Part shown: positions 19,326 through 27,941 of the stretch, piece by piece
Position numbering within the stretch: the first letter of the stretch is position 1
Layout of the letters: every line of letters begins with the position of its first letter
Assembly: GCA_937926975.1 (NCBI GenBank)
Contig: CALBCJ010000001.1
Location: 1 to 64,000, forward strand
Length of the DNA: 64,000 nucleotides
Direction: 5' to 3'
DNA from: an uncultured Propionibacteriaceae bacterium
GTDB taxonomy: Bacteria > Actinomycetota > Actinomycetes > Propionibacteriales > Propionibacteriaceae
The notes under the pieces: model-generated
Told to the model about the DNA's origin: nothing
What the model saw: only the letters and a program-made list of their open reading frames with translations
Database searches by the model: none
Translations under genes and position numbers: made by a program

Positions 19326-20237
19326 TCAGCCCTTGACGGAGCCCTCGGTGAGGCCGCCGCGCCAGAACCGCTGCAGCACGATGATCAGGATCGCCAGCGG
19401 GATCACCGACAGCAGCGAGCCGCCGATGGTGAGCTGGAAGAACTCCGGCAGCCGGTCGGTCTGGGCCCGCCAGGTGTCCAGGCCCAGCGTGATCGGGTAC
19501 AGCCGCTCGTCGGCCAGCATCACCAGGGGCAGGAAGTAGTTGTTCCAGATCGCCACGAACTGGAACAGCAGAATCGTCACGACCGCCGGGGTGAGCTGGC
19601 GCAGCGCGATCGAGTGGAAGATCCGCAGCTCGCCGGCCCCGTCGATCCGGCCCGCTTCGAGCATCGAGTCCGGAACTGAGGCGTTGGCGTAGATGCTGGC
19701 CAGGAACAGCCCGAACGGGCTCACCAGCGACGGGATCAGCACCGCCCAGTAGCTGTTCGTCAGCCCCAGCCGGGAGAAGACCAGGAACAGCGGCAGCGCG
19801 GTCGCCGTGCCGGGGACCAGCACCCCACCCATGACGAAGGCGTACACGAGGTTCTTGCCGGCGAACTGGTACTTCGCCAGCGCGTACCCGGCGGCGACCG
19901 CGATGTACGTGGCGAGCACCGCGCCGACCCCGGAGTAGATCACCGAGTTCAGCGCCCAGCGGGCGTAGATGCCGTTGTTGACGCTGAGCACGTCGCGCAG
20001 GTTGCTCACCAGCTGCAGCTCGGCGCCGAACCAGAACCCGTTGGTGGAGAACAGCGCGTCGCTGGACTTGGTCGCGTTGACGATCACCCAGTACACCGGC
20101 ACCAGGAAGTACAGCGCGGCGACCGTCAGCAGCGAGGTCACGGTAATCGTCGTAGTCGGCTTCGACCCGGGGGCCCGACTGGAGCGGCTGGAGCGGCTGG
20201 AGCGGACGAGACCGGTGGTGCTGGCGGCGGCGCTCAT
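19326..20237 (-). CDS. carbohydrate ABC transporter permease, MalG-like
   Basis: 303 residues, six hydrophobic segments. The EAA loop, which contacts the ATPase, is visible: LEAGRIDGAGELRIFHSIALR (about 200-220). It is the third gene of a three-gene operon and its start overlaps the MalF-like stop by four bases. No ATPase gene is present; the system probably uses a shared MsiK-type ATPase encoded elsewhere, as is common in actinobacteria. Confidence 0.9.
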   Translation of the reverse strand: MSAAASTTGLVRSSRSSRSSRAPGSKPTTTITVTSLLTVAALYFLVPVYWVIVNATKSSDALFSTNGFWFGAELQLVSNLRDVLSVNNGIYARWALNSVIYSGVGAVLATYIAVAAGYALAKYQFAGKNLVYAFVMGGVLVPGTATALPLFLVFSRLGLTNSYWAVLIPSLVSPFGLFLASIYANASVPDSMLEAGRIDGAGELRIFHSIALRQLTPAVVTILLFQFVAIWNNYFLPLVMLADERLYPITLGLDTWRAQTDRLPEFFQLTIGGSLLSVIPLAILIIVLQRFWRGGLTEGSVKG

Positions 20238-21127
20238 GAGGCCCGCCCTCCCCTCTGGCTGCGGTTGGACAGGCCGAGCGCGGCCGCGGACAGGACGAAC
20301 GCGGCCACGGCAATGATCACGGCCTCGGCGGCGGCCACCCCCATGTCGTTGTACTGGAAGGCGTACGCGTAGGCCGACATGTTCGGGGTGTACTCCGAGG
20401 TGATGCCGGTGGAGACCGACTTCAGCACCCGCGGCTCGGCGAACAGCTGCAGAGTGCCGATGATCGAGAAGATGATCGTCAGCATCAGCGCCGGCCGGAC
20501 CAGCGGCAGCTGGATCGAGGTCACCACCCGCAGCGGCCCGGCCCCGTCGATCTTGGCCGCCTCGTACAGCTCACCCGGGATCGACTTCAGCTGGGCGATG
20601 ATGATCAGCATGTTGTAGCCGGTGTAGGTCCAGGTGACGATGTTCGCGATCGCCCACAGCACCGCGCTCTTCGACAGGAAGTCGACCTGGATCCCGACCA
20701 GGGCCAGGGTGTCGACGATCGGGCTCAGCCCCGGCACGTACAGGAAGGACCACAGGATCGTCGCGATCACCCCGGGAATCCCGTACGGGAGGAAGTAGGT
20801 CGACCGGAACAGGCCCGGCGCCCGGGCGGCGGCGCTCTCCAGCAGCAGCGCCAGGACGGTCGCAGAGACGATCATCACCGTCACCTGGACCACGCCGAAC
20901 AGCAGCATCCGGCCGATCGAGTCGATGAAGTTCACGTTCGTCAGTGCGACCACGTAGTTGTCGATCCCGGCGAACTTGGTGGCGACGCCCTCCTCGCCGA
21001 GCAGGCCCCGGCGCTCGACGGTCATGAACGACTGCCCGACCGCGATCAGGATCGGCACCACCATGGTGAACACGAACAGCAGCAGGAACGGTGACAGAAA
21101 CAGCCACGGGGTCGTACGGTTTCTCAC
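20234..21127 (-). CDS. carbohydrate ABC transporter permease, MalF-like
   Basis: 297 residues. N-terminal segment LFLSPFLLLFVFTMVVPI, six hydrophobic segments in all, EAA loop YEAAKIDGAGPLRVVTSIQLP near 195-215. It pairs with the MalG-like permease to make the membrane channel. Overlaps of four bases with both neighbours show tight translational coupling. Confidence 0.9.
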   Translation of the reverse strand: MRNRTTPWLFLSPFLLLFVFTMVVPILIAVGQSFMTVERRGLLGEEGVATKFAGIDNYVVALTNVNFIDSIGRMLLFGVVQVTVMIVSATVLALLLESAAARAPGLFRSTYFLPYGIPGVIATILWSFLYVPGLSPIVDTLALVGIQVDFLSKSAVLWAIANIVTWTYTGYNMLIIIAQLKSIPGELYEAAKIDGAGPLRVVTSIQLPLVRPALMLTIIFSIIGTLQLFAEPRVLKSVSTGITSEYTPNMSAYAYAFQYNDMGVAAAEAVIIAVAAFVLSAAALGLSNRSQRGGRAS

Positions 21128-22494
21128 GGCGCCGCCTCCACGGTGAGGCCGATCTTGGTCATGATCGAGATGGTCGTCGCCTGCACCTCAGGCAGGACGT
21201 CGACGAGCTTCTTGGTGCCGGCGACGGCGGCGTTCATGCCGTCACCGAGCAGAGCGCTGACCCGCTGGGTGACCGGTGACCAGACCCAGCTCAGGTTCTG
21301 CCCGGCCGCCATCGGCGTGATCACGTCGAGGTTGTAGCTCTGGCCGCTGAAGAACTCCGACGGCTTCTGCCGCTTCGCCCCGATGTAGTCCTTGGACGGG
21401 GACCAGCCGATGCCGCAGTGGGTGATCATGGCGTCGATCCCAGCCGGGTCGGTACACATCCAGCTGAGGAAGTCGAGCGCCTCGGCGGGGTGCTGGCAGT
21501 GCGCCATCACGGCCGCCGTGGAGCCGCCCAGCATTCCGGAGGAGAAGCCGTCCTTCCAGCGCGGCATCGGGGCCACGGCCCACTTGCCGGAGCCGCCCGG
21601 GACCCCCTCGATCAGCGCATCGGCCCAGGACCCGCCGACATAGCCGAGGACGCCGCCGCTTCCACAGGCCGCCATCCACGGGGCTGAGAACGGCGCGAAG
21701 CCGGTCCCGACGAGCTTCTCGGCCAGCATGGAGTCCCAGAACCGGGCCAGCTCCAGGGAGGCGTCGTCAACCATGTTGACCACCCAGCCGCCCTCGCGGG
21801 GCTGGAACCAGTTGGCGCCCTTCTGCATGGCCCACAGGGTCAGCACCGAGCCGTCGCTGGGGTCGAGCGTGATGATCTTCTTGCCCGCCTGGGCCGCCAC
21901 CTGGGCGACCTGCTTGAAGTCCTCCCAGGTGGCCGGCGGGCGCTGCCCCAGCTGGCCCTCGAGGACCTCGCGGTTGTAGAAGAAGGCGCTCGGCCCGGTG
22001 TCCTGCGGGATGCCCCAGACGTGCTGGCCGATGTGGACCTGGCTCCAGGCCGACGGGTCGTACCGGTCGCGGTAGTCCAGCGCCCCGTACCGGGCCAGGT
22101 CGACCAGGGAGCCCGACAGAGCGAACTCGGGGACCTCGCGCATCTCGACCTGGGCGATGTCGGGGCCGCCGCCGGCAGCGACCGCGGAGAGGATCTTGGC
22201 GTAGCCGCCGGAGTCTCCGCCGGGGATCCAGTTCGCGGTGACGTGGACCTGGTCCTGGGTGGCGTTGTACGCGTCGCAGACCTTCTGCAGGTCCTTCAGC
22301 CAGGCCCAGTAGACGAGCTCCACCCGACCGCTGGAGCGTGGGACCACCGGGCGGGAGTTGGTGGTGGACGCCCCGGCCGCCGAGCATGCTGCGGCACCGG
22401 GGAGCAGGCTGGCGAGCCCGCCAGCGAGTACGGCCCGTCGGCTGGGCCCACGCCGGGGGCGGGGCCTGACCGCGGGGGTGGACTGTTCGGCCAT
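21124..22494 (-). CDS. sugar-binding lipoprotein of an ABC importer
   Basis: 456 residues. The N-terminus has a twin-Arg-like PSRRAVLAGGLASLLPG followed by a lipobox ending at Cys37 (GAAAC), so it should be anchored outside the membrane. The mature part starts with VELVYWAWLKD and matches family 1 solute-binding proteins (GGGPDIAQVEM; ATWEDFKQVAQ). A strong AAGGAGGA ribosome site is five bases from the ATG. Ligand not predictable. No LacI-type regulator is adjacent. Confidence 0.9.
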   Translation of the reverse strand: MAEQSTPAVRPRPRRGPSRRAVLAGGLASLLPGAAACSAAGASTTNSRPVVPRSSGRVELVYWAWLKDLQKVCDAYNATQDQVHVTANWIPGGDSGGYAKILSAVAAGGGPDIAQVEMREVPEFALSGSLVDLARYGALDYRDRYDPSAWSQVHIGQHVWGIPQDTGPSAFFYNREVLEGQLGQRPPATWEDFKQVAQVAAQAGKKIITLDPSDGSVLTLWAMQKGANWFQPREGGWVVNMVDDASLELARFWDSMLAEKLVGTGFAPFSAPWMAACGSGGVLGYVGGSWADALIEGVPGGSGKWAVAPMPRWKDGFSSGMLGGSTAAVMAHCQHPAEALDFLSWMCTDPAGIDAMITHCGIGWSPSKDYIGAKRQKPSEFFSGQSYNLDVITPMAAGQNLSWVWSPVTQRVSALLGDGMNAAVAGTKKLVDVLPEVQATTISIMTKIGLTVEAAP

Positions 22495-22640
22495 CGACTC
22501 CTCCTTGAGCTGACCGCACCAGTATGCGGCAGATCGGGCGAGACGGCAGGATCTCTGCCGAACAGCCGCCGCAGATCTCCCAGTGTCGGCAGGGTCGTGG
22601 TCCCCGAGCCGGCGAAGGCCGCCGCCAGGTCCCAGAACAG

Positions 22641-23504
22641 CTACTTCAGCAGCCGGGAGAGGCGCCGGTCGGCGAGCGGGGTGCCGCCGGTCTGACAGGT
22701 CGGGCAGTACTGCAGCGACGAGTCAGCAAACGAGACCTCCGCGACCCGGTCACCGCAGGACGGGCAGGGCTGGCCGGTCCTGCCGTGCACCCGCAGCGCG
22801 GTCCGCTTGCCGTCCTTCAGCTCGCTCGGGGCGAGCCCGTCGGCCCGGGCAACCGCCTCGGTCAGCTCGTCGCGGATCGCGGCCAGCAGGGTGTCGCGCT
22901 CCGGCCCGGTCAGGTTCGCGGCCGGCTTGAACGGGCTGAACCGGGCCCGGTGCAAGATCTCGTCCGAGTACGCGTTCCCGATCCCGGCCAGCACCCTCTG
23001 GTCCCGCAGCACCCCCTTGAGCTGGGACCGTCCGGCGGCGTCGAGGATGGCGTCCAGCTCCGTACGGCCGAAGTCGTCGCCGAGCGGGTCCGGGCCGAGG
23101 CTGGCGATCCCGGGGACCTCGGCCGGGTCGGCGACCACGGACACGGCCAGGTGCTTGCGGGTCCCCATCTCGGTGAGGTCGAAGCCGGCGGCGTCGTCCA
23201 GGCCGACCCGCAGCGCCAGCGGGCCCTTGCCGGGGCGGGCCGGGGCCGCCGGCAGGGTCTCGTACCAGCGCAGCCACCCGGCCCGGGCCAGGTGGAAGAC
23301 CAGCCAGACGCCGTCGGTGCCGACCGCCAGGAGCTTGCCGTGCCGGGTCACCTGGCTGACCTCCAGCCCGAGCAGTGCCGTCGGCGGTAGCGCCACCGTC
23401 TTCAGGGCGCTGAGCGAGGCCACCTCCACCCGGGCGATGCTGCGGCCCAGCAGCCGGGGGCTCAGCCAGCGGCGCAGGGCCTCCATCTCAGGCATCTCGG
23501 GCAT
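22641..23504 (-). CDS. Fpg/Nei family DNA glycosylase
   Basis: 287 residues; base-excision repair of oxidised bases. The start PEMPEME aligns with the family PELPEVE: after removal of Met, Pro1 is the nucleophile and Glu2 is catalytic, so the first Met is correct and not the second. The conserved Lys is in RHGKLLAV (about 60). The helix-two-turn-helix is LAGIGNAYSDEILHRA (about 165-180). A zinc finger of Cys pairs CPSC and CPTC lies at about 245-272. The start lies inside the end of aat (17-base overlap), so the two are coupled. Confidence 0.9.
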   Translation of the reverse strand: MPEMPEMEALRRWLSPRLLGRSIARVEVASLSALKTVALPPTALLGLEVSQVTRHGKLLAVGTDGVWLVFHLARAGWLRWYETLPAAPARPGKGPLALRVGLDDAAGFDLTEMGTRKHLAVSVVADPAEVPGIASLGPDPLGDDFGRTELDAILDAAGRSQLKGVLRDQRVLAGIGNAYSDEILHRARFSPFKPAANLTGPERDTLLAAIRDELTEAVARADGLAPSELKDGKRTALRVHGRTGQPCPSCGDRVAEVSFADSSLQYCPTCQTGGTPLADRRLSRLLK

Positions 23505-24201
23505 GGTCGCCTCCTTCGGGCCAGGGCCGGCGGCGGGCCTGCTCCCAGTCTGGCCCCGACTGGGTCAGGGCGTCGTCGAGCAGCTGCAGGTAGTGGCGCC
23601 GGGAGACCTCGACCGCACCGAGGCTGGCGAGGTGGTCGGTCACCCACTGCACGTCCAGCAGGCAGCCCGGTACGGACCGGAGCAGCTCGACCAGCCGGAC
23701 CAGGGCTACCTTGCTGGCGTCGCGTCCCAGCACCGGGTCGTGGAACATCGACTCGCCGGCGAACAGCCCACCCAGGCTCACCCCGTACAGGCCACCGACC
23801 AGGTGCCCAGCCCGGTCCCAGGTCTCGACCGAGTGCGCCACCCCGGCCTGCCGGAGCTGGCTGTACCCAGCCTGGATCTCGGCGTCGATCCAGCCGCCGT
23901 CCCGGGCCGGGTCGGCGCAGCGGGTGACGACCTGGTCGAAGTCGTGGTCGACGGTCACGGTGTAGCGGCGGCAGGACTTGCGCAGGGACCGGGTGACCCG
24001 CAGCCCGTTGAGCGGCAGGTACCCGCGGTGGACCGGCGACCACCAGCCCATCTGCGCGTCGAAGCCGGACTGGTGCAGCGGCATCGGGAACACGCCGGCC
24101 CGGTACGCCTCGACCAGCAGCCACCCGTCGAGCTCGTACGACAGCGCCACCAGGTCCTGGTCAGGCCAGGACTCCTCGGGCCCGAACACCTGCGACAGCA
24201 C
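23488..24201 (-). CDS. aat: leucyl/phenylalanyl-tRNA-protein transferase
   Basis: About 237 residues. The enzyme adds Leu or Phe from tRNA to proteins with an N-terminal Arg or Lys and marks them for ClpS/ClpAP-type degradation. Signatures: LVEAYRAGVFPMPL, GWWSPVHRGYLPL, VTRSLRKSCRRYTVTVDHDF, IQAGYSQLRQAGVAHSVETW, GGLYGVSLGGLFAGESMF, and LLDVQWVTDHLASLGAVE. The frame is open to 24411, but the first 70 codons are Pro/Ser-rich and unlike the family. I choose GTG 24201 (VLSQVFGPEESWP), which gives the usual length; this start is not certain. Confidence 0.9.
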   Translation of the reverse strand: MLSQVFGPEESWPDQDLVALSYELDGWLLVEAYRAGVFPMPLHQSGFDAQMGWWSPVHRGYLPLNGLRVTRSLRKSCRRYTVTVDHDFDQVVTRCADPARDGGWIDAEIQAGYSQLRQAGVAHSVETWDRAGHLVGGLYGVSLGGLFAGESMFHDPVLGRDASKVALVRLVELLRSVPGCLLDVQWVTDHLASLGAVEVSRRHYLQLLDDALTQSGPDWEQARRRPWPEGGDHARDA

Positions 24202-24316
24202 CTGCTCATCGTGCCAGCCGCCACCGGCAGCCGCAGGCCAGGCGCGGGTGACGCAGGCTCGAGGCCGAGCCCCGGACCCGCTGCTGGGACCCCCGGACGG
24301 CCCGGGCGTGCTGAGG

Positions 24317-24997
24317 TCAGGCGGTGGGACGGCGGCGGACCAGCTGGCTCTTGGCGCACTGGCCGACCTGGTGGGTGCCGTACCCGTCGTACAGGGCCCC
24401 GACCCCGCCACCGACGAGCGGGATCTTGCGCGCCACCAGCGAGGTCAGCCGCTTGCCCCCGACGTTGGTGAGGACGTCACCGACCACCCGCTCAGCGACC
24501 TTGACCTCAAGGTCCTCGTCGATCATCGGGGCGGTCGCCACGGCCAGCGGGCTGGTCGGCAGGTGCCCCTTCTCGATCTGGCGCTTCAGCTCGTCCTCGG
24601 GCAGCAGGCACATCAGCATCGCGGTCCGGACCCGGTGGTCGTCGATGTCGTACCCGCGCAGGTGCGCGATGCAGGCGACCAGGCGGGCCTGCACCACCAC
24701 CACCCCGGTGATGTTGGCCGGGGTGGTGAGAACCGTCACCAGCAGCCCGCCAACGTTGGTGACGAAGCCCTGGGCACCGGCCATGGCGACGTGGGTGACC
24801 ACCAGGGCGTCGATCGCCTGCTCGGCATCTCGCTTGCGCTGCAGCGCTTTCGCTGCCGAGGCCTTGGCGCCGGGCAGCGTGGACACCCCGTCGATCGCGG
24901 CGTCGACCAGCCGCAGCAGCGCCCCGCCGGCGGTTGACCCGACCCGAGCGGGGATCGTCGTGATCGCGTTGCCGACCTCGTTCGGGTTGCTGGCCAT
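24317..24997 (-). CDS. EcsC family membrane-associated protein
   Basis: 226 residues from ATG 24997 (MASNPNEVGNAITTIPARVG), which has a GAAAGG site upstream. Features: helical start, two hydrophobic stretches (FVTNVGGLLVTVLTTPANITGVVVVQARLVACIAHLRGYDI, about 80-120), PEDELK after a Cys, and a Gly-rich LVARKIPLVGGGVGALYDGYGTHQVG near the end. These match EcsC-family proteins, whose biochemical role is not established. The gene ends about 115 bases before the chosen start of aat. Confidence 0.75.
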   Translation of the reverse strand: MASNPNEVGNAITTIPARVGSTAGGALLRLVDAAIDGVSTLPGAKASAAKALQRKRDAEQAIDALVVTHVAMAGAQGFVTNVGGLLVTVLTTPANITGVVVVQARLVACIAHLRGYDIDDHRVRTAMLMCLLPEDELKRQIEKGHLPTSPLAVATAPMIDEDLEVKVAERVVGDVLTNVGGKRLTSLVARKIPLVGGGVGALYDGYGTHQVGQCAKSQLVRRRPTA

Positions 24998-25227
24998 GAA
25001 GAGCTGCCTTTCGTCGTACGGCACGTGCGTGCCGCCCCCAGCGTACGGACTGGCGCTCAGCCTCACCTACCCGGCTCACCAGCCGTCCGGCCCGCACGGC
25101 CAGACGGTCACCCGGTGCTCTCACTTTCACTCGGCACTCATAGGACGTAGTCGGGGCATGCGGGAGGACCTGGCTCAGCGAGCATCCGCATCTGGTACGG
25201 CATCCGAGCCCAGAGGGGGATGTTCCC

Positions 25228-25835
25228 TTGTACGTCATGGCCGCTGTCCTTCTCCCCCGGAGAGTCCACGAACCGACCCGGAGGGACGTGCGCAAGATCG
25301 CCGGGCCTACCTCGTGGTGGCACACCGTGGACCGCCAGCAGTCGTCACAGGGTCGTCATGATGTCGAGACCATGATCGGATATCTCGCCCGCTTCAGAGA
25401 CGCCTGCATCGTCACGGTCTGTGTACGCCCGACTCAGGCAGATACAGGGATCCGCCGTGCGAGCCTGACGGCGCTGCTTCGGGAACTGGGCAAGAGTGCC
25501 CCGGCCCCGGGAGTCCCGGGCCCTGTCCAGCTCATCGTCTTTGAGAAGCAGCGCGAGCAGTCGGACACGGATCGCGACCGCCACACCATCAAACAAGCTC
25601 GCCGTGCCGGGCACATCGGCCGTACTGTTCAAACCCAGTGGATCTCCCCCAGCGCAGAGAACCTGCTCTGGCTGCCGGACCTCGTGAGCAACGCGTACTA
25701 CCGCTATGCAACAAGGGGGATCCGCTGGTTCAGCAGCTCCAGGCCCAGTTCACGAGGGTCACTGTGCCCCTGGACGCAAGCGACCCCCTGGCTGCCGTAG
25801 CACGTGCCCAGGGGGTAAGCCTGCCGTTCCGTTAG
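25228..25835 (+). pseudogene. DUF3800-like protein broken by a frameshift
   Basis: The first frame (TTG start, LYVMAAVLL...) is family-like up to ENLLWLPDLVSNAYYRYATRG. It then continues in the next frame as DPLVQQLQAQFTRVTVPL and stops at 25835. Adding one G to the run of five G at about 25715-25719 would join them into a protein of about 202 residues. Without it the protein ends in an unrelated Ser/Pro tail at 25800. The pattern LYVMAA ... LLWLPD resembles DUF3800/RNase H-like proteins found near mobile genes, but their usual N-terminal YxDES is not seen. The patch has lower GC than its flanks. The break may be real or a homopolymer sequencing error. Confidence 0.5.
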
Positions 25836-26105
25836 GAAGAGCAGGTCTCTGCTTGACTCCCAGTCTGCCTCAGATCGAGGAGTGGATCGACCCCCTTGTC
25901 CCCTGCTAGCGGGGATCTCTTGGCCTGACGACCTGGGTCTGGCGAGAGATGATGTCGTCCTGGCGAAGCGTCGGAGCCGGGTGCTTGCTGTGTCCGAGGC
26001 TGTACCTCGTGACCACACCTGGTGACCCGTACTGGCCGCACGATCGCCGAGGTCGCTCGTAAGGTTGGGGGCTGGCGAGCAGCTGGCAGGGACGAGGAGG
26101 CTGAC

Positions 26106-26765
26106 ATGACCAGTGATGAGGACTGGGCCGACATCCAGGCCGACCTGGGCGAGCCCACAGCAACCAAGCCCGTACCCCCCGAGCGGTACGACCAGTACGC
26201 CCACATCTTCCCGCCCCTGCTCTTCCGCTTCTGGAAGACCTACGGCTTCGCCGGGTTCCTCGACGGCCGCTACTGGCTCTGCGACCCCGCCGAGTGGCAG
26301 CCCGTCGTCGACGCCTGGACCGCCAACCTCGACCTCGCCATGGGCACCGACACCTGGCACGCCATCGCCCGCACAGCCTTCGGCGAGCTCTTCCTCTGGG
26401 GCGAGCGAACCGGGGCCAGCCTCAGCATCGACCCTGTGCTGGGCCACATCTATCCCACAGCATCCTCCATCGAGATGATGGAGACCGAAGCGGACCGAGA
26501 CATCCAGATCGAAACGGAGCTGTCAGGAGACCCCATCATGGAGGCGGACATGCTGGGCTCCGACGGGGAGCCTTTGTTCGCCCGGGCGCTGAAGAAGCAC
26601 GGACCGGTAGGCCCCGACACCATGTACACCTTCGTCCCCGCCTACCACCTCGGCGGCCCTCTCACCGTCGACCACATCGAGATCGCCGACGCCACCGGCC
26701 ACGTCGCACTCCTCGCCCAGCTCAGCCCCCACCGCGTCATGGGCGACATCACCATCGGCCGTTAA
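26106..26765 (+). CDS. GAD-like/DUF1851 (Tdi1-type) protein, probable orphan immunity protein
   Basis: 219 residues from ATG 26106 (MTSDEDWADIQ), with GAGGAGG just upstream; an upstream in-frame start at 26022 adds an Arg-rich leader and is less likely. N-terminal part: VPPERYDQYAHIFPPLLFRFWKTYGFAGFLDGRYWLCDPAEW (GAD-like domain). C-terminal part: FGELFLWGERTGASLSIDPVLGHIY and EPLFARALKKHGPVGPDTMYTFVPAYHLGG (DUF1851). In other bacteria such two-domain proteins include immunity proteins against type VI effectors. No matching toxin is next to it, so it looks like an orphan. Confidence 0.75.
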   Translation: MTSDEDWADIQADLGEPTATKPVPPERYDQYAHIFPPLLFRFWKTYGFAGFLDGRYWLCDPAEWQPVVDAWTANLDLAMGTDTWHAIARTAFGELFLWGERTGASLSIDPVLGHIYPTASSIEMMETEADRDIQIETELSGDPIMEADMLGSDGEPLFARALKKHGPVGPDTMYTFVPAYHLGGPLTVDHIEIADATGHVALLAQLSPHRVMGDITIGR

Positions 26766-26830
26766 CCGACGCTCCTGACTGCTGGAGCACTCCGGAGGTG
26801 TTCCGGTGCCAGCCCGGACGGTGCCGGGGC

Positions 26831-27508
26831 TCAGTCGAGCAGGTCGGCGACGCTGGCCACGGTCGGGACCGGGCCGGGCCGACCGGCCACCAGCACCGCC
26901 TGCAGCCCGGCTGCCAGCGCCCCCTCGACATCCGTCGCCAGGTCATCACCCACCATCACGGTCTGCCCGGGCCGGGCACCGAGCCCGGCGCAGGCCGCCT
27001 CGAAGGCCCGCCGGTCCGGCTTCGGCGCCGGAAGGTGGCTGGAGACGAACCGGGGCAGGTCCGAGAGCCCGATCCGGTCCAGCTTGCGGCTCTGCACCTC
27101 AAGAATGCCGTTGCTGAGCACCCCGACCGGCCGGGTTGCGGCCAGGGCCCGTACGGCCTCGACCACCCCAGGCAGCGGCCGCCAGTGCTGCTCGCTGAGC
27201 TCGAGGAAGCGGGCGAACAGGGCGTCCGGGTCGGGTCGGGACCCCAGCAGCCCGAGCACCCGGGCCCGGCGCTGCTCCGTCATCGTGGCCTCACCCCGGG
27301 TGTACCGGTCGAAGTGCTCCCGCTCCAGCCGCGCCCACCGCGACACCAGGGCCCCGGCTCCGTCCGCCAGCTGCTCGGGGGCCACCTCCTGGACCCAGGT
27401 CACCACCGCCGCGTCGCGGGCGGCGGCGTAGTCGAGCAGGGTGCCGTCGAGGTCCAGCAGCACCGCCTGGCAGCCGTCAACCAGCTCTCGCGCCACCACG
27501 GTCGTCAT
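26831..27508 (-). CDS. HAD-superfamily hydrolase (YjjG/phosphatase-like)
   Basis: 225 residues. Motif I LLDLDGTLLDY, motif II GVLSNG, motif III Lys in APKPDRRAF, motif IV MVGDDLATDVEGA. A helical cap lies between motifs I and II, so this is HAD subfamily I. The Asp nucleophile and acid/base Asp are both present. Start ATG 27508 is preceded by GAAAGGTGG. Probable cytosolic phosphatase acting on a small phosphate ester or nucleotide; substrate unknown. It stands alone. Confidence 0.85.
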   Translation of the reverse strand: MTTVVARELVDGCQAVLLDLDGTLLDYAAARDAAVVTWVQEVAPEQLADGAGALVSRWARLEREHFDRYTRGEATMTEQRRARVLGLLGSRPDPDALFARFLELSEQHWRPLPGVVEAVRALAATRPVGVLSNGILEVQSRKLDRIGLSDLPRFVSSHLPAPKPDRRAFEAACAGLGARPGQTVMVGDDLATDVEGALAAGLQAVLVAGRPGPVPTVASVADLLD

Positions 27509-27602
27509 CCCCACCACCTTTCTCGTGCCTCGGCCCTGGCCAGGTAGTCCCGTGGTCTGACCTGGACCGCCGCCGCCTCCAACGAGGCGCCGAACTGTGC
27601 CA

Positions 27603-27616
27603 CAGAAGGCCTTCTG
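27603..27616. promoter_or_regulatory. 14-base perfect palindrome
   Basis: CAGAAGGCCTTCTG, about 95 bases upstream of the HAD hydrolase start. Position and symmetry suit a repressor operator; the protein that would bind it is unknown. Confidence 0.3.
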
Positions 27617-27782
27617 GGCTGGACCTGCGACACACCCCGGTCTAGAGTTGCCTCATCAACTCAATCACGCGACGAGCTGAAGCCGCCGGGTCTCAGAACG
27701 GACTACCTACCCGGTCTCCGCGCTGGCTCGCTCGTCAAGGCCAGTGCCTAGTCCCGTCCCCCGGCTCCTAGGCCCTGGCGCT

Positions 27783-27808
27783 AGAGGGCCGGCACTGGTC
27801 GGCCCTCT
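27783..27808 (-). terminator. candidate terminator after alr
   Basis: Arms AGAGGGCC (27783-27790) and GGCCCTCT (27801-27808) with a 10-base loop, about 130 bases past the alr stop on the minus strand. Confidence 0.4.
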
Positions 27809-27941
27809 TGCACGTCCGGGGCCAGACTGCCGCGGTCCGACGGTGAACCTGTCGTCGCTCGTTCAGACGGTGCCCAGACCTCCCGGTGGTCGCCGGGCCC
27901 GGCGCGCCCCGAGGCACCCCTCCCCCGGCAGCCCCCGCGGG

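Larger units (their letters stand above)
27509..27941. other. 433-base intergenic region with palindromes, no gene seen
   Basis: Between the HAD gene (start side) and the end of alr. I see no convincing reading frame on either strand. It holds a perfect 14-base palindrome (27603-27616), a short hairpin GAGTTG/CAACTC (27645-27662) and a terminator-like hairpin (27783-27808). The HAD promoter must lie here. Confidence 0.5.
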
